In this document: piece by piece, positions 17,310-25,879 of the stretch
Position numbering within the stretch: the stretch's first letter is position 1
Layout of the letters: every line of letters begins with the position of its first letter
From: Clostridium sp.
GTDB lineage: Bacteria > Bacillota > Clostridia > Clostridiales > Clostridiaceae
Assembly (NCBI RefSeq): GCF_017888565.1
Contig: NZ_JAGHFX010000049.1
Location: forward strand, 16,129-80,128
Direction: 5' to 3'
DNA length: 64,000 nt
Notes under the pieces: generated by a model
Told to the model about the DNA's origin: nothing
Database searches by the model: none
What the model saw: only the letters and a program-made list of their open reading frames with translations
Translations under genes and position numbers: made by a program

Positions 17310-18183
17310 TATGAACTTAAGAAAAAAAGAAAGAAAAATTATTTTTCTCTTTCTTTTTTTTCCACTTTTATTATTATTTTTATTTGGATTTTTACCTATA
17401 ATAGAGTTGTTTATATATAGTTTTACTTCATGGAATGGTATATCAAAGAATAAGGAGTTCGTTGGTTTTGACAATTATATAAGGGTTTTAACAGATCCAT
17501 CTTATTTTCAGGTATTTAAAAATAGTTTATATTACTTTTTATCTGGAATACTTCAAATAATAGTAGCAATGTTTTTTGCTATAATGCTGTCTTTCAAAGT
17601 TAAATTTAAAGGTTTCTTTAAGGCTACATTTGTATTTCCAACTCTTATAAGCGGAGTTGCTATTTCGATGATATTTAGAATATTCTTTGAACCAGGAGGA
17701 ACTTTTGATGCAGCATTAGGTGCTTTAGGTCTTGGAGAGTTTATACACTATTGGCTTGGAGATCCTAGGTTTGTTAATTATACACTAGCTAGTATATCTC
17801 TTTGGAGGTTTACAGGTAGAAGCTTTATTATGTACTTTGGAGCAATTCAATCTATACCAAAGGAATATATAAAAGCAGCTGAAATAGAAGGTGCCTCTGT
17901 AATGCAAAAGGTAAGATATGTGATACTACCTAATATACATACAATAGTTAAGATTAATTTTATTTTGTTGATTATAGGTGCAATTTCTGTTTTTGAAATA
18001 CCTATGATAATGACTAATGGTTCTAATGGGACTAGTACATTTTTATTACAAACTATGAAAACTGCATTTGAACAAAAGAAAATAGGACTTGCAGCTAGTA
18101 TGGCAGTAATAATTACAATAATAATTGTAATTGCAACTCTTATTCAAAAGAAGGTGTATAGTAATGATGAAGATGAATATTAA
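17302..18183 (+). CDS. Sugar ABC transporter permease (MalF/UgpA-like)
   Basis: A 293-residue inner-membrane subunit with six spans. The EAA loop that docks the ATPase is readable as EYIKAAEIEGASVMQKVRYV, with the characteristic Gly-x-Pro region after it (VILPNI). It overlaps the binding-protein gene by 8 bases. A second Met three codons in (17311) is an alternative start. It pairs with the next gene to form the translocation channel. Confidence 0.94.
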   Translation: MNNMNLRKKERKIIFLFLFFPLLLLFLFGFLPIIELFIYSFTSWNGISKNKEFVGFDNYIRVLTDPSYFQVFKNSLYYFLSGILQIIVAMFFAIMLSFKVKFKGFFKATFVFPTLISGVAISMIFRIFFEPGGTFDAALGALGLGEFIHYWLGDPRFVNYTLASISLWRFTGRSFIMYFGAIQSIPKEYIKAAEIEGASVMQKVRYVILPNIHTIVKINFILLIIGAISVFEIPMIMTNGSNGTSTFLLQTMKTAFEQKKIGLAASMAVIITIIIVIATLIQKKVYSNDEDEY

Positions 18184-19003
18184 ATCTATATTATTAAAAG
18201 TGCTAAAATACACTGTTTTAATACTTTGGACTATAGCAATATTTTTACCGATAATTACTGTTGTTTTTGGTTCTTTTAAAACCTATGATGAATTTACAAG
18301 GACTAGTGGGATTACTATGCCAAATAGTTTTAGTTATTTTGAGAATTACATAAGAGCATTTGTAGATGGAAAAATGTTAATTGGTTTTATTAATACATTC
18401 ATTTTAATATTTTTTGGAGCAATAGGAAGTGTAATATTAGGATCTATGGTGGCTTTTGTTGTAAGCAGGTTTGATTTCAAACTAAAAAAACTAATATTAT
18501 TTATGTATTTATTTGTATCAATAGTACCAATGGAAATGTCTCAAGTTGCAACTTTTAAAATTGTTGATGCTGTAGGAATATACAATACTAGGCTTGCACC
18601 TATAATTATATATTTAGGAGCAGATGTTTTAATGGTTTATATCTATATGCAAGCTTTAGAAAAGATTCCTAGAGATTTAGATAAAGCTGCAATGCTTGAA
18701 GGTGCAGGATATTTTAAAATATACAGAAAGATTATATTTCCATTGTTAAAACCAGCAACTGCAACAGCAATTATGCTTAAGATAATTACCATATATAATG
18801 ATTTTTATGTCCCATATTTATATATGCCAGGGGAAGGGTTAAACACTGTATCAACAACATTATTCAAATTTATAGGGCCAGCATCAACAGAATGGCAAGT
18901 AATATGTGCAGCTATTGTAATAAGCATGATACCAATGATATTATTTTTCATATTTTTGCAAAAGCATATTTACGAAGGAATAACTTCAGGGAGTATTAAA
19001 TAA
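18164..19003 (+). CDS. Sugar ABC transporter permease (MalG/UgpE-like)
   Basis: A 279-residue second permease. Its EAA motif reads PRDLDKAAMLEGAGYFKIYR. Start ATG 18164 is preceded by AGAAGGTG and overlaps the first permease by 20 bases; an upstream TTG frame to 18131 lacks an RBS. The C-terminus ends in QKHIYEGITSGSIK, a usual CUT1 terminus (the G-x-x-x-G-x-x-K ending). Its stop codon directly abuts the next ATG, tying the transporter to the UbiA-family gene. Confidence 0.94.
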   Translation: MMKMNIKSILLKVLKYTVLILWTIAIFLPIITVVFGSFKTYDEFTRTSGITMPNSFSYFENYIRAFVDGKMLIGFINTFILIFFGAIGSVILGSMVAFVVSRFDFKLKKLILFMYLFVSIVPMEMSQVATFKIVDAVGIYNTRLAPIIIYLGADVLMVYIYMQALEKIPRDLDKAAMLEGAGYFKIYRKIIFPLLKPATATAIMLKIITIYNDFYVPYLYMPGEGLNTVSTTLFKFIGPASTEWQVICAAIVISMIPMILFFIFLQKHIYEGITSGSIK

Positions 19004-19933
19004 ATGAAGAAGAATAATTTTTTAAAACGAATTTATACAGTAATGGAACTAAGAACAGGATTTGCAACTGGACTTCCAGCACTTAGTGGTGGATTATTTG
19101 GAGCATACTTAGAAAAGGATATTAAAGTTTTACCACTAGTTTTAATGTTTATTGCTGGATTTAGCTTGAATATAGTAGCAAATATAGCAAATGAAATAAG
19201 GGCATTTTTAAAGAATGAAGAAAATGAAGATACATTTACAGGCCATTTAGGTAGTGAAGGGTTAGTTAGAGGAGATGCAAAGTTTTTAGATGCAGTAATA
19301 GCTTTGCTTTTCATGTTAGCTTTAGGCGGAGGAAGCGGACTTATAGTAGTTTTTATAACCAAGAATATAAATATATTAATTATAGGAATAGTAAGTGCCG
19401 TTGCAGCATTAACTTATTCTTTAGGGCCAAAGCCATATATAATTTATCCTGTTGGTGAATTAGTATCAGGGATATTTGCTGGAGGAATAAGTAGCTTTGT
19501 ATCTGCTTATATACAGCAAGGAAATATGAGTATAGAAATATTTTTATATTCCTTTATAGCTATGATAATGACTGTATTTCTAATGTCTACAAATAATACT
19601 TCAGATTATGAAAAAGATAAAGGTGTTAGAGTAACATTACCACATGTTATTGGATTTAGAAATTCCATTAAGATAATAATACCAGAAGCAATAATAATGG
19701 TTATATCATGGACAATATTATTATTGCTATCAAAGATAAGTTTACTAATATTTACATCAGGTATATTTATATTTTACTATTACGGGTATGTAAAGTGGTA
19801 TAGAGATTATTATAAAATACAAAAAGTATATAAAGAAATGGGAAGAGAGTGGGGACCAAGACCACTACTTCTTATATATAGTTTTCATTTTATAATGTCA
19901 GTAGAATTTTTAATTTATATCATGGCAAAGTAA
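19004..19933 (+). CDS. UbiA-family prenyltransferase
   Basis: A 309-residue protein with eight or nine membrane spans. The second Asp-rich motif of the UbiA family is intact: NNTSDYEKDKGVRVTLP near residue 200. The first motif is altered: NIANEIRAFLKNEENED replaces the usual N-D-x-x-D. UbiA enzymes attach prenyl chains to aromatic or other acceptors in the membrane; MenA (dihydroxynaphthoate prenyltransferase) is the nearest named type by appearance. Its ATG touches the permease stop codon, so it belongs to the sugar ABC operon, an odd partner. No other menaquinone gene is present. Confidence 0.82.
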   Translation: MKKNNFLKRIYTVMELRTGFATGLPALSGGLFGAYLEKDIKVLPLVLMFIAGFSLNIVANIANEIRAFLKNEENEDTFTGHLGSEGLVRGDAKFLDAVIALLFMLALGGGSGLIVVFITKNINILIIGIVSAVAALTYSLGPKPYIIYPVGELVSGIFAGGISSFVSAYIQQGNMSIEIFLYSFIAMIMTVFLMSTNNTSDYEKDKGVRVTLPHVIGFRNSIKIIIPEAIIMVISWTILLLLSKISLLIFTSGIFIFYYYGYVKWYRDYYKIQKVYKEMGREWGPRPLLLIYSFHFIMSVEFLIYIMAK

Positions 19934-20445
19934 ATTAGACTTTAAATTAATACTTAAAGATATAATTTTTAAATTATTAAAGGACTACTCATAAGTATAA
20001 TTAAAGTATTTAAAGAGAATGTAACTACGAACATAGTCATATAATACCTAAAGGATAAGGTATCCATAAAAAGGTCGTTATTATAGTTAAAAGATAAAGT
20101 GCTACATAGGTTAATTTACTATAATTTAATGTTAAAGTAATTAAAAATGTGTTTGTTACACTTAAAAATAAGGTAACTTAAAAATGTAGTTACTATAGTT
20201 AAATATAAAGTAACTACATAGATGAAATTGTTATAGTTAAATTACAAAGTAGTTATATTAATGTAGTTACTATGTTAAATAATTAAGTACCTACATTTAT
20301 AGTTTAAATTATTTAAATAAGTTGGTCTATTAAATCTTAAGAAGATATTTACTATATATAAGTAGATATAGTAATAGTATTTTAGAAACAGTAAGTCTAC
20401 ATTTTTAGGTATTTAATGCAAGTGAAAATAAAGGGAGATAGAGAC
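19934..20445. repeat. Degenerate array of short hairpin repeats
   Basis: A ~500-base non-coding stretch. The clearest units are 20184-20219 (ATGTAGTTAC...GTAACTACAT, perfect 10-base arms, 16-base loop) and 20261-20296 (same arms, one mismatch). Decayed relatives, sharing TATAGTTAAA-x-AAAGT, lie at about 20076-20105, 20111-20148, 20150-20180 and 20228-20258. Each unit is about 30-36 bases, spaced 40-45 apart. There are no regular spacers as in CRISPR, and no ORF. The same arms occur at 5042-5072. Confidence 0.7.
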
Positions 20446-21276
20446 ATGGTAAAAATAAACTTAAATCTAATAAAGAATAATCCATTAAGTTTAACAGCAA
20501 TATTAGCAGATAAGCAAAGAATATTTAAAAAACATGGCATAGACATGAATTTATATTTAGATGAAGATTTTTTCTTTAAGGGAAATGTTGAGTTTTTAGA
20601 AGGCAGATCAGATGCTATGATGGGAGATACAACATTTTTCTTTTATATGCTTGAAAAAGGGAAAAAGGCAGTCATAACTTCAAATTTAACAAGAACTATT
20701 AATTTAGTTGGAAAGAAAGAAGTTAAGAAAGATTTAGAAGGCATAAGAGTAGGAGTTAACAGAGCTGGATTGTTTAGATTGTTTTTAGAAAATGATTTAA
20801 AAGATATAATAAAAAATCCTAAAATAGTTTGGATTAATAATACATATGATAGAATTAAAGCGCTTCAAAAAGGAGAAATAGATGCTTTAGTAGCAATTGA
20901 GCCTTTTGTTTCAAAGATAGTAAATGAAGGTGGAGAGGTAATTTGGAATTCAAGAAATAGTGATAAGAATTTAGTCATGTGGTGTTTTGATGAAGAGTTT
21001 TATAATAATAATTCAGAAGGAGTTAAAAAGTTTCATAAAGCATTAAATGAAGCAGCTAGAATATTCAACAATTCTTCCGAGGAAGATAAAGTTAATTATT
21101 TTATGGAGTTTTGTGGATATTCAGAAGAAGTAGCACAGGGATTTAAAGATTTCACATTTGAAATCAGCAATAATTACCAAAAAGATGATTTTGATTTATG
21201 CCAAGAATGGATGTATAGAGAGGGAGAAATTAAAAAAGTATATAATTCAAATATTTTAATTAAAAATATAATATAA
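20446..21276 (+). CDS. Substrate-binding-fold protein without signal peptide (NMT1/SsuA-like)
   Basis: A 276-residue protein of the type II periplasmic-binding fold, like NitT/TauT or THI5/NMT1 proteins: IFKKHGIDMNLYLDED, DAMMGDTTFFFYMLEKG, LEGIRVGVNRAGLFRLF, and KALQKGEIDALVAIEPF. It has no signal peptide or lipobox, so it should be cytoplasmic. RBS AGGGAGA precedes ATG 20446. Cytoplasmic members of this fold can be enzymes (THI5, MqnA/MqnD) or sensors. The CCCFC motif of THI5 is absent. It follows the sugar-ABC/UbiA operon on the same strand beyond the repeat array; no transporter partner for it is in view. Confidence 0.72.
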   Translation: MVKINLNLIKNNPLSLTAILADKQRIFKKHGIDMNLYLDEDFFFKGNVEFLEGRSDAMMGDTTFFFYMLEKGKKAVITSNLTRTINLVGKKEVKKDLEGIRVGVNRAGLFRLFLENDLKDIIKNPKIVWINNTYDRIKALQKGEIDALVAIEPFVSKIVNEGGEVIWNSRNSDKNLVMWCFDEEFYNNNSEGVKKFHKALNEAARIFNNSSEEDKVNYFMEFCGYSEEVAQGFKDFTFEISNNYQKDDFDLCQEWMYREGEIKKVYNSNILIKNII

Positions 21277-21295
21277 AATCAATTTATAACCATTC

Positions 21296-21442
21296 TTAAG
21301 CCTTAACATAAAAAATATCTACTAATAATAGTAAAATTGCTGAAATTAATATCACATCTATAGCCCAAAATGAAAATTTAAATATTAAAGATACTAAAAC
21401 TAGTAAAATTAATATTGTGAAAAATATTTTTAATGATTTCAT
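21296..21442 (-). CDS. Small membrane protein, 48 residues
   Basis: A short ORF on the minus strand with a strong RBS (GGAGGG, plus-strand 21451-21456, eight bases before the ATG). The product starts MKSLKIFFTILILLVLVS and consists of two hydrophobic segments joined by KFSFWAID, ending DIFYVKA. It thus looks like a two-span membrane miniprotein. No family is recognised. A terminator (21543-21571) separates it from the zinc-ribbon gene upstream, so it should have its own promoter. Coding status is supported by the RBS and the hydrophobic composition only. Confidence 0.55.
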   Translation of the reverse strand: MKSLKIFFTILILLVLVSLIFKFSFWAIDVILISAILLLLVDIFYVKA

Positions 21443-21542
21443 TACACATGCCCTCCTATTAAGTAAATCATTGTATAGATTATTAGTTTATACAAAATTA
21501 ATAAAAAAATACTTATTATATAAATAAACTTTATAAATAAAG

Positions 21543-21571
21543 AAAGACTAACCATTAATTGGTTAGTCTTT
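21543..21571 (-). terminator. Terminator after the zinc-ribbon gene
   Basis: A perfect 12-base stem AAAGACTAACCA/TGGTTAGTCTTT has a 5-base loop (21555-21559). It lies 10 bases after the stop codon of the minus-strand gene. Confidence 0.88.
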
Positions 21572-21581
21572 AAAACAGAAA

Positions 21582-21737
21582 TTATCTTCTGTTATTTTGA
21601 GCTTTTCTAGCTTTTCTACATTCAGGACATCTTACAGGATCATTATCAAATCCCTTTTCTTTGTAGAATTCTTGTTCTCCAACTGTGAAAACAAATTCAT
21701 TTCCACAATCTTTACAAGTTAGTTTCTTATCTTCCAT
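21582..21737 (-). CDS. Small zinc-ribbon protein (zf-trcl type)
   Basis: A 51-residue protein with CKDCGNEF and CPECRKARK, a four-cysteine zinc ribbon of the PF13451 type. The conserved FTVGEQEFYKEKGF between the Cys pairs is typical. The C-terminus is basic, which could mean nucleic acid or ribosome contact; the function is unknown. Start 21737 is chosen because AAGGAGGA is seven bases upstream in the mRNA; the frame extends 17 codons further up without RBS. It is a single gene with its own promoter and terminator. Confidence 0.88.
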   Translation of the reverse strand: MEDKKLTCKDCGNEFVFTVGEQEFYKEKGFDNDPVRCPECRKARKAQNNRR

Positions 21738-21855
21738 TTTAAAATCCTCCTTAAAATTCATAGGGATAAACTTGATAGATTTCTTCACTTAAGTATATTG
21801 AACTTTAAGGAGAGAACTTATCGAGATTAGCCTAATCATTTAAATTTTCAAAATA

Positions 21856-21883
21856 ATTATACCATAAAAATAAATAAATTCAA
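21856..21883 (-). promoter_or_regulatory. Promoter of the zinc-ribbon gene
   Basis: On the minus strand TTGAAT (21883-21878), 16-base spacer, TATAAT (21861-21856). The leader is about 115 bases. Confidence 0.6.
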
Positions 21884-21906
21884 TACCTATATTAAGAAAA
21901 TTTGGA

Positions 21907-23001
21907 TTATTTAGAATCTTTCAATAATTTTTCTTTAGCCTTAAATTTAAAGTAGTAAGTAGAAAATACTATAAGTGGTATTAAAACAAAACTAAATAAA
22001 TTAATTATTTGTAAATACTTTAATACATCATAAAGTATATAGTTATTCATTCCTAAAAAGCTTGATAAAACAAATACTATAAAAGTATAGATGCCTATAA
22101 AAAGACGTTTATTCTTAATATACTTTCCTAGAATCAATAATATACTATAAGTGGCTAATACATACTTTATAAAGAAGCCTAAAACTGTTTGAATTATGAA
22201 AAATAATTCACCAAATTCTAAAAATCCTGCTACTTCAATTCTTTGCCCTAATATAAATTCAGGATAAAAAATATTTGCAGCTCTTAGCGGACCAAAAGCT
22301 GTAATTACTCCAATTATTGAAACAACAACAAATGCAGAAGTTATAACTCCAGCATAAAGGGTATGTTTTCTTATATGTTCAAATTCATTTATATACTTTA
22401 AAAATGGTATTGTAATCATAAATGAGGAAAACCCACCTAAAATTAGGAGTAGAGAAACGGTAAAGCCTAAAGATATGCCGCTTCCAAGTACAGGTAATAA
22501 ATTATTTATATCCTTATAACTTTGAGTTAATGCAAAAAAGACTATTCCATTTATTATAATTATAAAAACACTTACTAAAACAAATATTAATATAGTACGT
22601 AACCTTTTATTAAAAATAAAAAGTGATGGAAGTATAAAAAATATTAATGCATACCAAACTGGAGTTTCAAGAAATAATGTAGAGTGCAATACATTAGCCT
22701 CAACAGCAGCTGCTTCAATAGCATTTATAAATAAAGTAAGTACAAATATAAGCATAAAAATAATGCTTATAACCTTTGGCATAGAACGCTCAAAAATATC
22801 ATTTATGTCAAAAGTTTTAGTAGAAACACAAATATTAATTATATACATTAAAAATATAACAAATATAATTGATGCTATAAGAGAAGCAAGCCAAGTATCT
22901 CTTCCCCCTATATCTATGAATATAGATGGATATGTTTTAACAGATATAAATGCCACCCCAATTATAAATAATATAAAATGCTTACTAGAAATTTTATTCA
23001 T
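21907..23001 (-). CDS. gerKB: Spore germination permease GerKB (GerAB family)
   Basis: A 364-residue protein with ten predicted membrane spans, of the APC-superfamily endospore germination permeases. It would form the ligand-binding channel subunit of a germinant receptor in the spore inner membrane. The KTYPSIFIDIGGRDTWLASLIAS segment near the N-terminus is characteristic. It is transcribed away from gerKA-gerKC, which lie just across the intergenic region. In C. perfringens gerKB is likewise monocistronic and divergent from gerKA-gerKC, which supports the name. RBS AGGGTGGT precedes the ATG. Confidence 0.92.
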   Translation of the reverse strand: MNKISSKHFILFIIGVAFISVKTYPSIFIDIGGRDTWLASLIASIIFVIFLMYIINICVSTKTFDINDIFERSMPKVISIIFMLIFVLTLFINAIEAAAVEANVLHSTLFLETPVWYALIFFILPSLFIFNKRLRTILIFVLVSVFIIIINGIVFFALTQSYKDINNLLPVLGSGISLGFTVSLLLILGGFSSFMITIPFLKYINEFEHIRKHTLYAGVITSAFVVVSIIGVITAFGPLRAANIFYPEFILGQRIEVAGFLEFGELFFIIQTVLGFFIKYVLATYSILLILGKYIKNKRLFIGIYTFIVFVLSSFLGMNNYILYDVLKYLQIINLFSFVLIPLIVFSTYYFKFKAKEKLLKDSK

Positions 23002-23024
23002 TATTAACCACCCTTCTTATGTTA

Positions 23025-23140
23025 ATGGATAATGGACAATTAATGAAATAATTTAGCTTAGCTAAATTAGAAAAATATAAAAAGAAACTCTGGAAGAGTT
23101 TGAACCTCAATTATCCACTATGAATTATCAATTATCCAAT
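23025..23140. repeat. MITE-like imperfect inverted repeat in the gerK control region
   Basis: The outer arms (23025-23044, TGGATAATGGACAATT-like; 23119-23138, its imperfect complement AATTATCAATTATCCA) enclose two internal perfect hairpins. One is AATTTAGC-TTA-GCTAAATT (23050-23068), the other AAACTCT-GGA-AGAGTTT (23085-23101). There is no ORF inside. The arrangement resembles a miniature mobile repeat lying between gerKB and gerKA, where both promoters should be. Confidence 0.55.
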
Positions 23141-23221
23141 TGTTTTTCATTCTTTCATAGTATTAGCAAAAAAATGAATATTAAACAGTTTTTCAACAAA
23201 TAATATGATCAGGTGATGTAT

Positions 23222-24637
23222 ATGAATAATTTAGAATATGTAAAAGAGAAATTAAAAAACTCTTTTGATGTTAAGTATAGGCCAGTCCAAACAGTTTTGG
23301 GAAGGGCAACAGTAGTATTTATTGATGATTTATGTAATGTAAATATGATAAGTGAATATGTGCTTTTACCTTTAAGAGGTTTTGGTAAGATAAAGCCAAC
23401 TACCGGAAGTATTACTTCAGTAAAAGAAGTAATAGAAAATGTTTTAGATATAGGGGCTACAGATATTGCGAAGGATGTAGATGATGCAATAATGCATATA
23501 TTATCTGGAGATCCAGCTGTAATTTTTGATGATTATGAAGAAATTATATTTGTAGAAACTAAGGGATTTCCAGTTAGAGGTGTTGGAACGCCTGAAACAG
23601 AATCAGTATTAAAAGGTCCAAGAGAAGGATTTAATGAATTAATAGTAAATAATGTTGCTTTAATAAGAAGAAGAATTAAAAATCCAAATTTAAAATTTGA
23701 AGCTGTAGTTGTTGGAGAAAAATCACAAACTGCAGTTGCTATATGTTATCTAGATGGTGTTGCTCCAAAAGAATTAGTTGAAAATGTTAGAGAAAAAGTA
23801 AATAGTTTAGACTTAAGATTTATTTTAGATACGAATTACATTGAAGATGCTCTAAAGAATCAAAAAAGCTTTTTTGATACAGTAGGATACACTGAAAAGC
23901 CAGATGAAGTAAGTGCAAAATTATTAGAAGGAAGAATTGGGGTAATAGTTGATGGAACGCCATTTGTTATTACTGTACCATATTTCTTTTTAGAAAATTT
24001 CCAAATGCCAGATGATTATTATTTAAATAAATACTATACAAATTTTAATCGTATATTAAGATGGTTTGCATTTTTTATAGCAACATTAGTACCTGCTTTA
24101 TATGTAGCAATAATAACGTATCATTTTTCTATGATACCATCATTATTTATGTTTAGGCTAGCAGTATCAAGGGCGGGGGTTCCATTCCCTACGTTTATAG
24201 AAGTAATACTAATGATGCTTGCATTTCAATTTATAAAAGAAGCAGGTCTTAGGCTTCCACAACCAATAGGTGGTGCAATGAGTATAGTATCAGCTTTAAT
24301 CTTAGGAGATGCAGCAGTTGGAGCTGGAATTGCATCAAGGATAACAATAATAGTAGTGGCATTAAGTACATTATCATATTTCTTAATTCCAAAACTTTAT
24401 GGAGCATTATCATTTTGGGCATTAGTCTTGGTTGGATTTTCTGCTGCATTTGGTATACCAGGATTTTTATGTGGAGCATTATTATTACTAATACAATTAG
24501 CTGAGTTAGATTCAATCGGATATCAATTTTTATTTCCAATTGGAAGTATCAATGAATATAGATTTAAAGATGTTGTACTTAGAGGAAGTTTAGGTAAAAT
24601 TTCAAAAGGTTTTATAAAAAAGGGGGATGAAAAATGA
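23222..24637 (+). CDS. gerKA: Spore germination protein GerKA (GerAA family)
   Basis: A 471-residue A subunit of a Ger germinant receptor. It has a large soluble N-terminal region (residues 1-270, with the conserved GPREGFNE and LIRRRIKN stretches), then four or five membrane spans (PALYVAIITYH onward, FPTFIEVILMMLAFQFIKEAGLRLP) and a short cytoplasmic tail. AGGTGA just precedes ATG 23222; a GTG/ATG frame three codons earlier overlaps the RBS. The stop codon overlaps the start of gerKC by four bases. Expected in the spore inner membrane, made under SigG in the forespore. Confidence 0.94.
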   Translation: MNNLEYVKEKLKNSFDVKYRPVQTVLGRATVVFIDDLCNVNMISEYVLLPLRGFGKIKPTTGSITSVKEVIENVLDIGATDIAKDVDDAIMHILSGDPAVIFDDYEEIIFVETKGFPVRGVGTPETESVLKGPREGFNELIVNNVALIRRRIKNPNLKFEAVVVGEKSQTAVAICYLDGVAPKELVENVREKVNSLDLRFILDTNYIEDALKNQKSFFDTVGYTEKPDEVSAKLLEGRIGVIVDGTPFVITVPYFFLENFQMPDDYYLNKYYTNFNRILRWFAFFIATLVPALYVAIITYHFSMIPSLFMFRLAVSRAGVPFPTFIEVILMMLAFQFIKEAGLRLPQPIGGAMSIVSALILGDAAVGAGIASRITIIVVALSTLSYFLIPKLYGALSFWALVLVGFSAAFGIPGFLCGALLLLIQLAELDSIGYQFLFPIGSINEYRFKDVVLRGSLGKISKGFIKKGDEK

Positions 24638-25752
24638 AATTCAAAAGAGTAAGTAAGATATTAGCAGTATTTTTTATTCCTTTCTTCCTAGTTGGGTGTT
24701 TTAATTATAGAGATATAAATAAAGTTAGTTTTGCAACTAGTGTAATTTTTGATACAGATGATTTTGGAAGAGCAGTAGTTTATGTTGACTGCGTTAAACC
24801 TTATAGAAGTACTAATGAAAGTTCAGATAAGGGAAAGAGAATAATATATAAAGGTATAGGAAAGACAGCATTAGAAGCTTTAAGAGATGTAAATTTAGCT
24901 TCAAGCTATGAATTAAATTACTCGCAAAATAGAGCATATATATTTACAGAAAAGGCAGCAAGAGATGGAATAAAGAGATATATTGATTTAATAAATAATA
25001 ATCAAGAGTTTCAAATTAAACCTGATATGTTTGTATATTTTGGAGAAGTTGATGAATTGCTAAAAATTACTTCCAATGATGAAGAATATTTAGGATTATA
25101 TTTAGAAGAATTAGTTCATAAAAATAAAAGAAATCCAAGAGCTATGAGAGCAAACATAAATGATTATTTAAGTAATTCTATAACAGCCAGTGACACATAT
25201 ATTGTTGGTGCAATTGAAATAAGAGAGGATGCACTAGATAAAAAAATAGAAATTGGTGGCGGGGCAATAATCAAGGACAATACATTAGTCGAGAAAATAG
25301 ATTCTAAAGATGCTATGAGCTATAATTTATTTATGAATAATATTAGAAGAGGAACACTTGAAATGTCTAATCCACAATCACAGAAAGGATTTATTACATT
25401 AGATATTTTAGATAATAGTACAGAAAGTAAACTTAAGTATGATGGAGAAAGTATTACTTTAGTTAAAAATTTAGAAATGAAAGTGTCAGTTGCAGAAATA
25501 CAAGGTAGGCTTATAGTTGATAATGAACTTTTGAAATATATAAAAGATGTCAAAGAAGAAGAAATAGAAAGTTATCTTAAAGATATATTTAATAAATATA
25601 AAGAAAAGCAAATAGATGTTTTTGATATTGAAAGACTTTTAGATATATACTATCCTAAAGCAGCAGTATATAATCCAATTGCAAATACAAACTTAGAAGT
25701 AAATGTCAACTTAATAGTTGAAGGAACTGGATTAATCAAGGATAGTCTATAA
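24634..25752 (+). CDS. gerKC: Spore germination lipoprotein GerKC (GerAC family)
   Basis: A 372-residue C subunit. Signal peptide with lipobox FLVGC (lipid Cys at residue 22), followed by the family's CFNYRDINKVSFA start, which resembles the C-[WF]-[DN]-x-RE-[IL] start of GerAC proteins. The three-domain GerAC body follows, with LGLYLEELV in the second domain. It anchors to the outer face of the inner spore membrane and joins GerKA and GerKB. Overlaps gerKA by 4 bases, so translation is coupled. Confidence 0.94.
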   Translation: MKFKRVSKILAVFFIPFFLVGCFNYRDINKVSFATSVIFDTDDFGRAVVYVDCVKPYRSTNESSDKGKRIIYKGIGKTALEALRDVNLASSYELNYSQNRAYIFTEKAARDGIKRYIDLINNNQEFQIKPDMFVYFGEVDELLKITSNDEEYLGLYLEELVHKNKRNPRAMRANINDYLSNSITASDTYIVGAIEIREDALDKKIEIGGGAIIKDNTLVEKIDSKDAMSYNLFMNNIRRGTLEMSNPQSQKGFITLDILDNSTESKLKYDGESITLVKNLEMKVSVAEIQGRLIVDNELLKYIKDVKEEEIESYLKDIFNKYKEKQIDVFDIERLLDIYYPKAAVYNPIANTNLEVNVNLIVEGTGLIKDSL

Positions 25753-25879
25753 TAAATACTACAATGAAAATGATTTAGAGGGTAAAAAGCTATTGATATT
25801 AAAAGGGAAATAAAGTAATATTAAGTTATAGATTATCTGAATTCGATTCATACTATATGAGATGAGATGGGGAGGGAGT

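Noticed and set aside
19004..19933. Menaquinone biosynthesis (MenA) as firm function
   Set aside because: First Asp motif is altered, no other men or mqn gene is near, and this kind of Clostridium is not expected to make menaquinone.
19934..20445. CRISPR array
   Set aside because: Units are degenerate and symmetric, not constant repeats with unique equal-length spacers; no cas gene in the window.
20446..21276. Periplasmic binding protein of an importer
   Set aside because: No signal peptide or lipobox and no permease/ATPase partner next to it.
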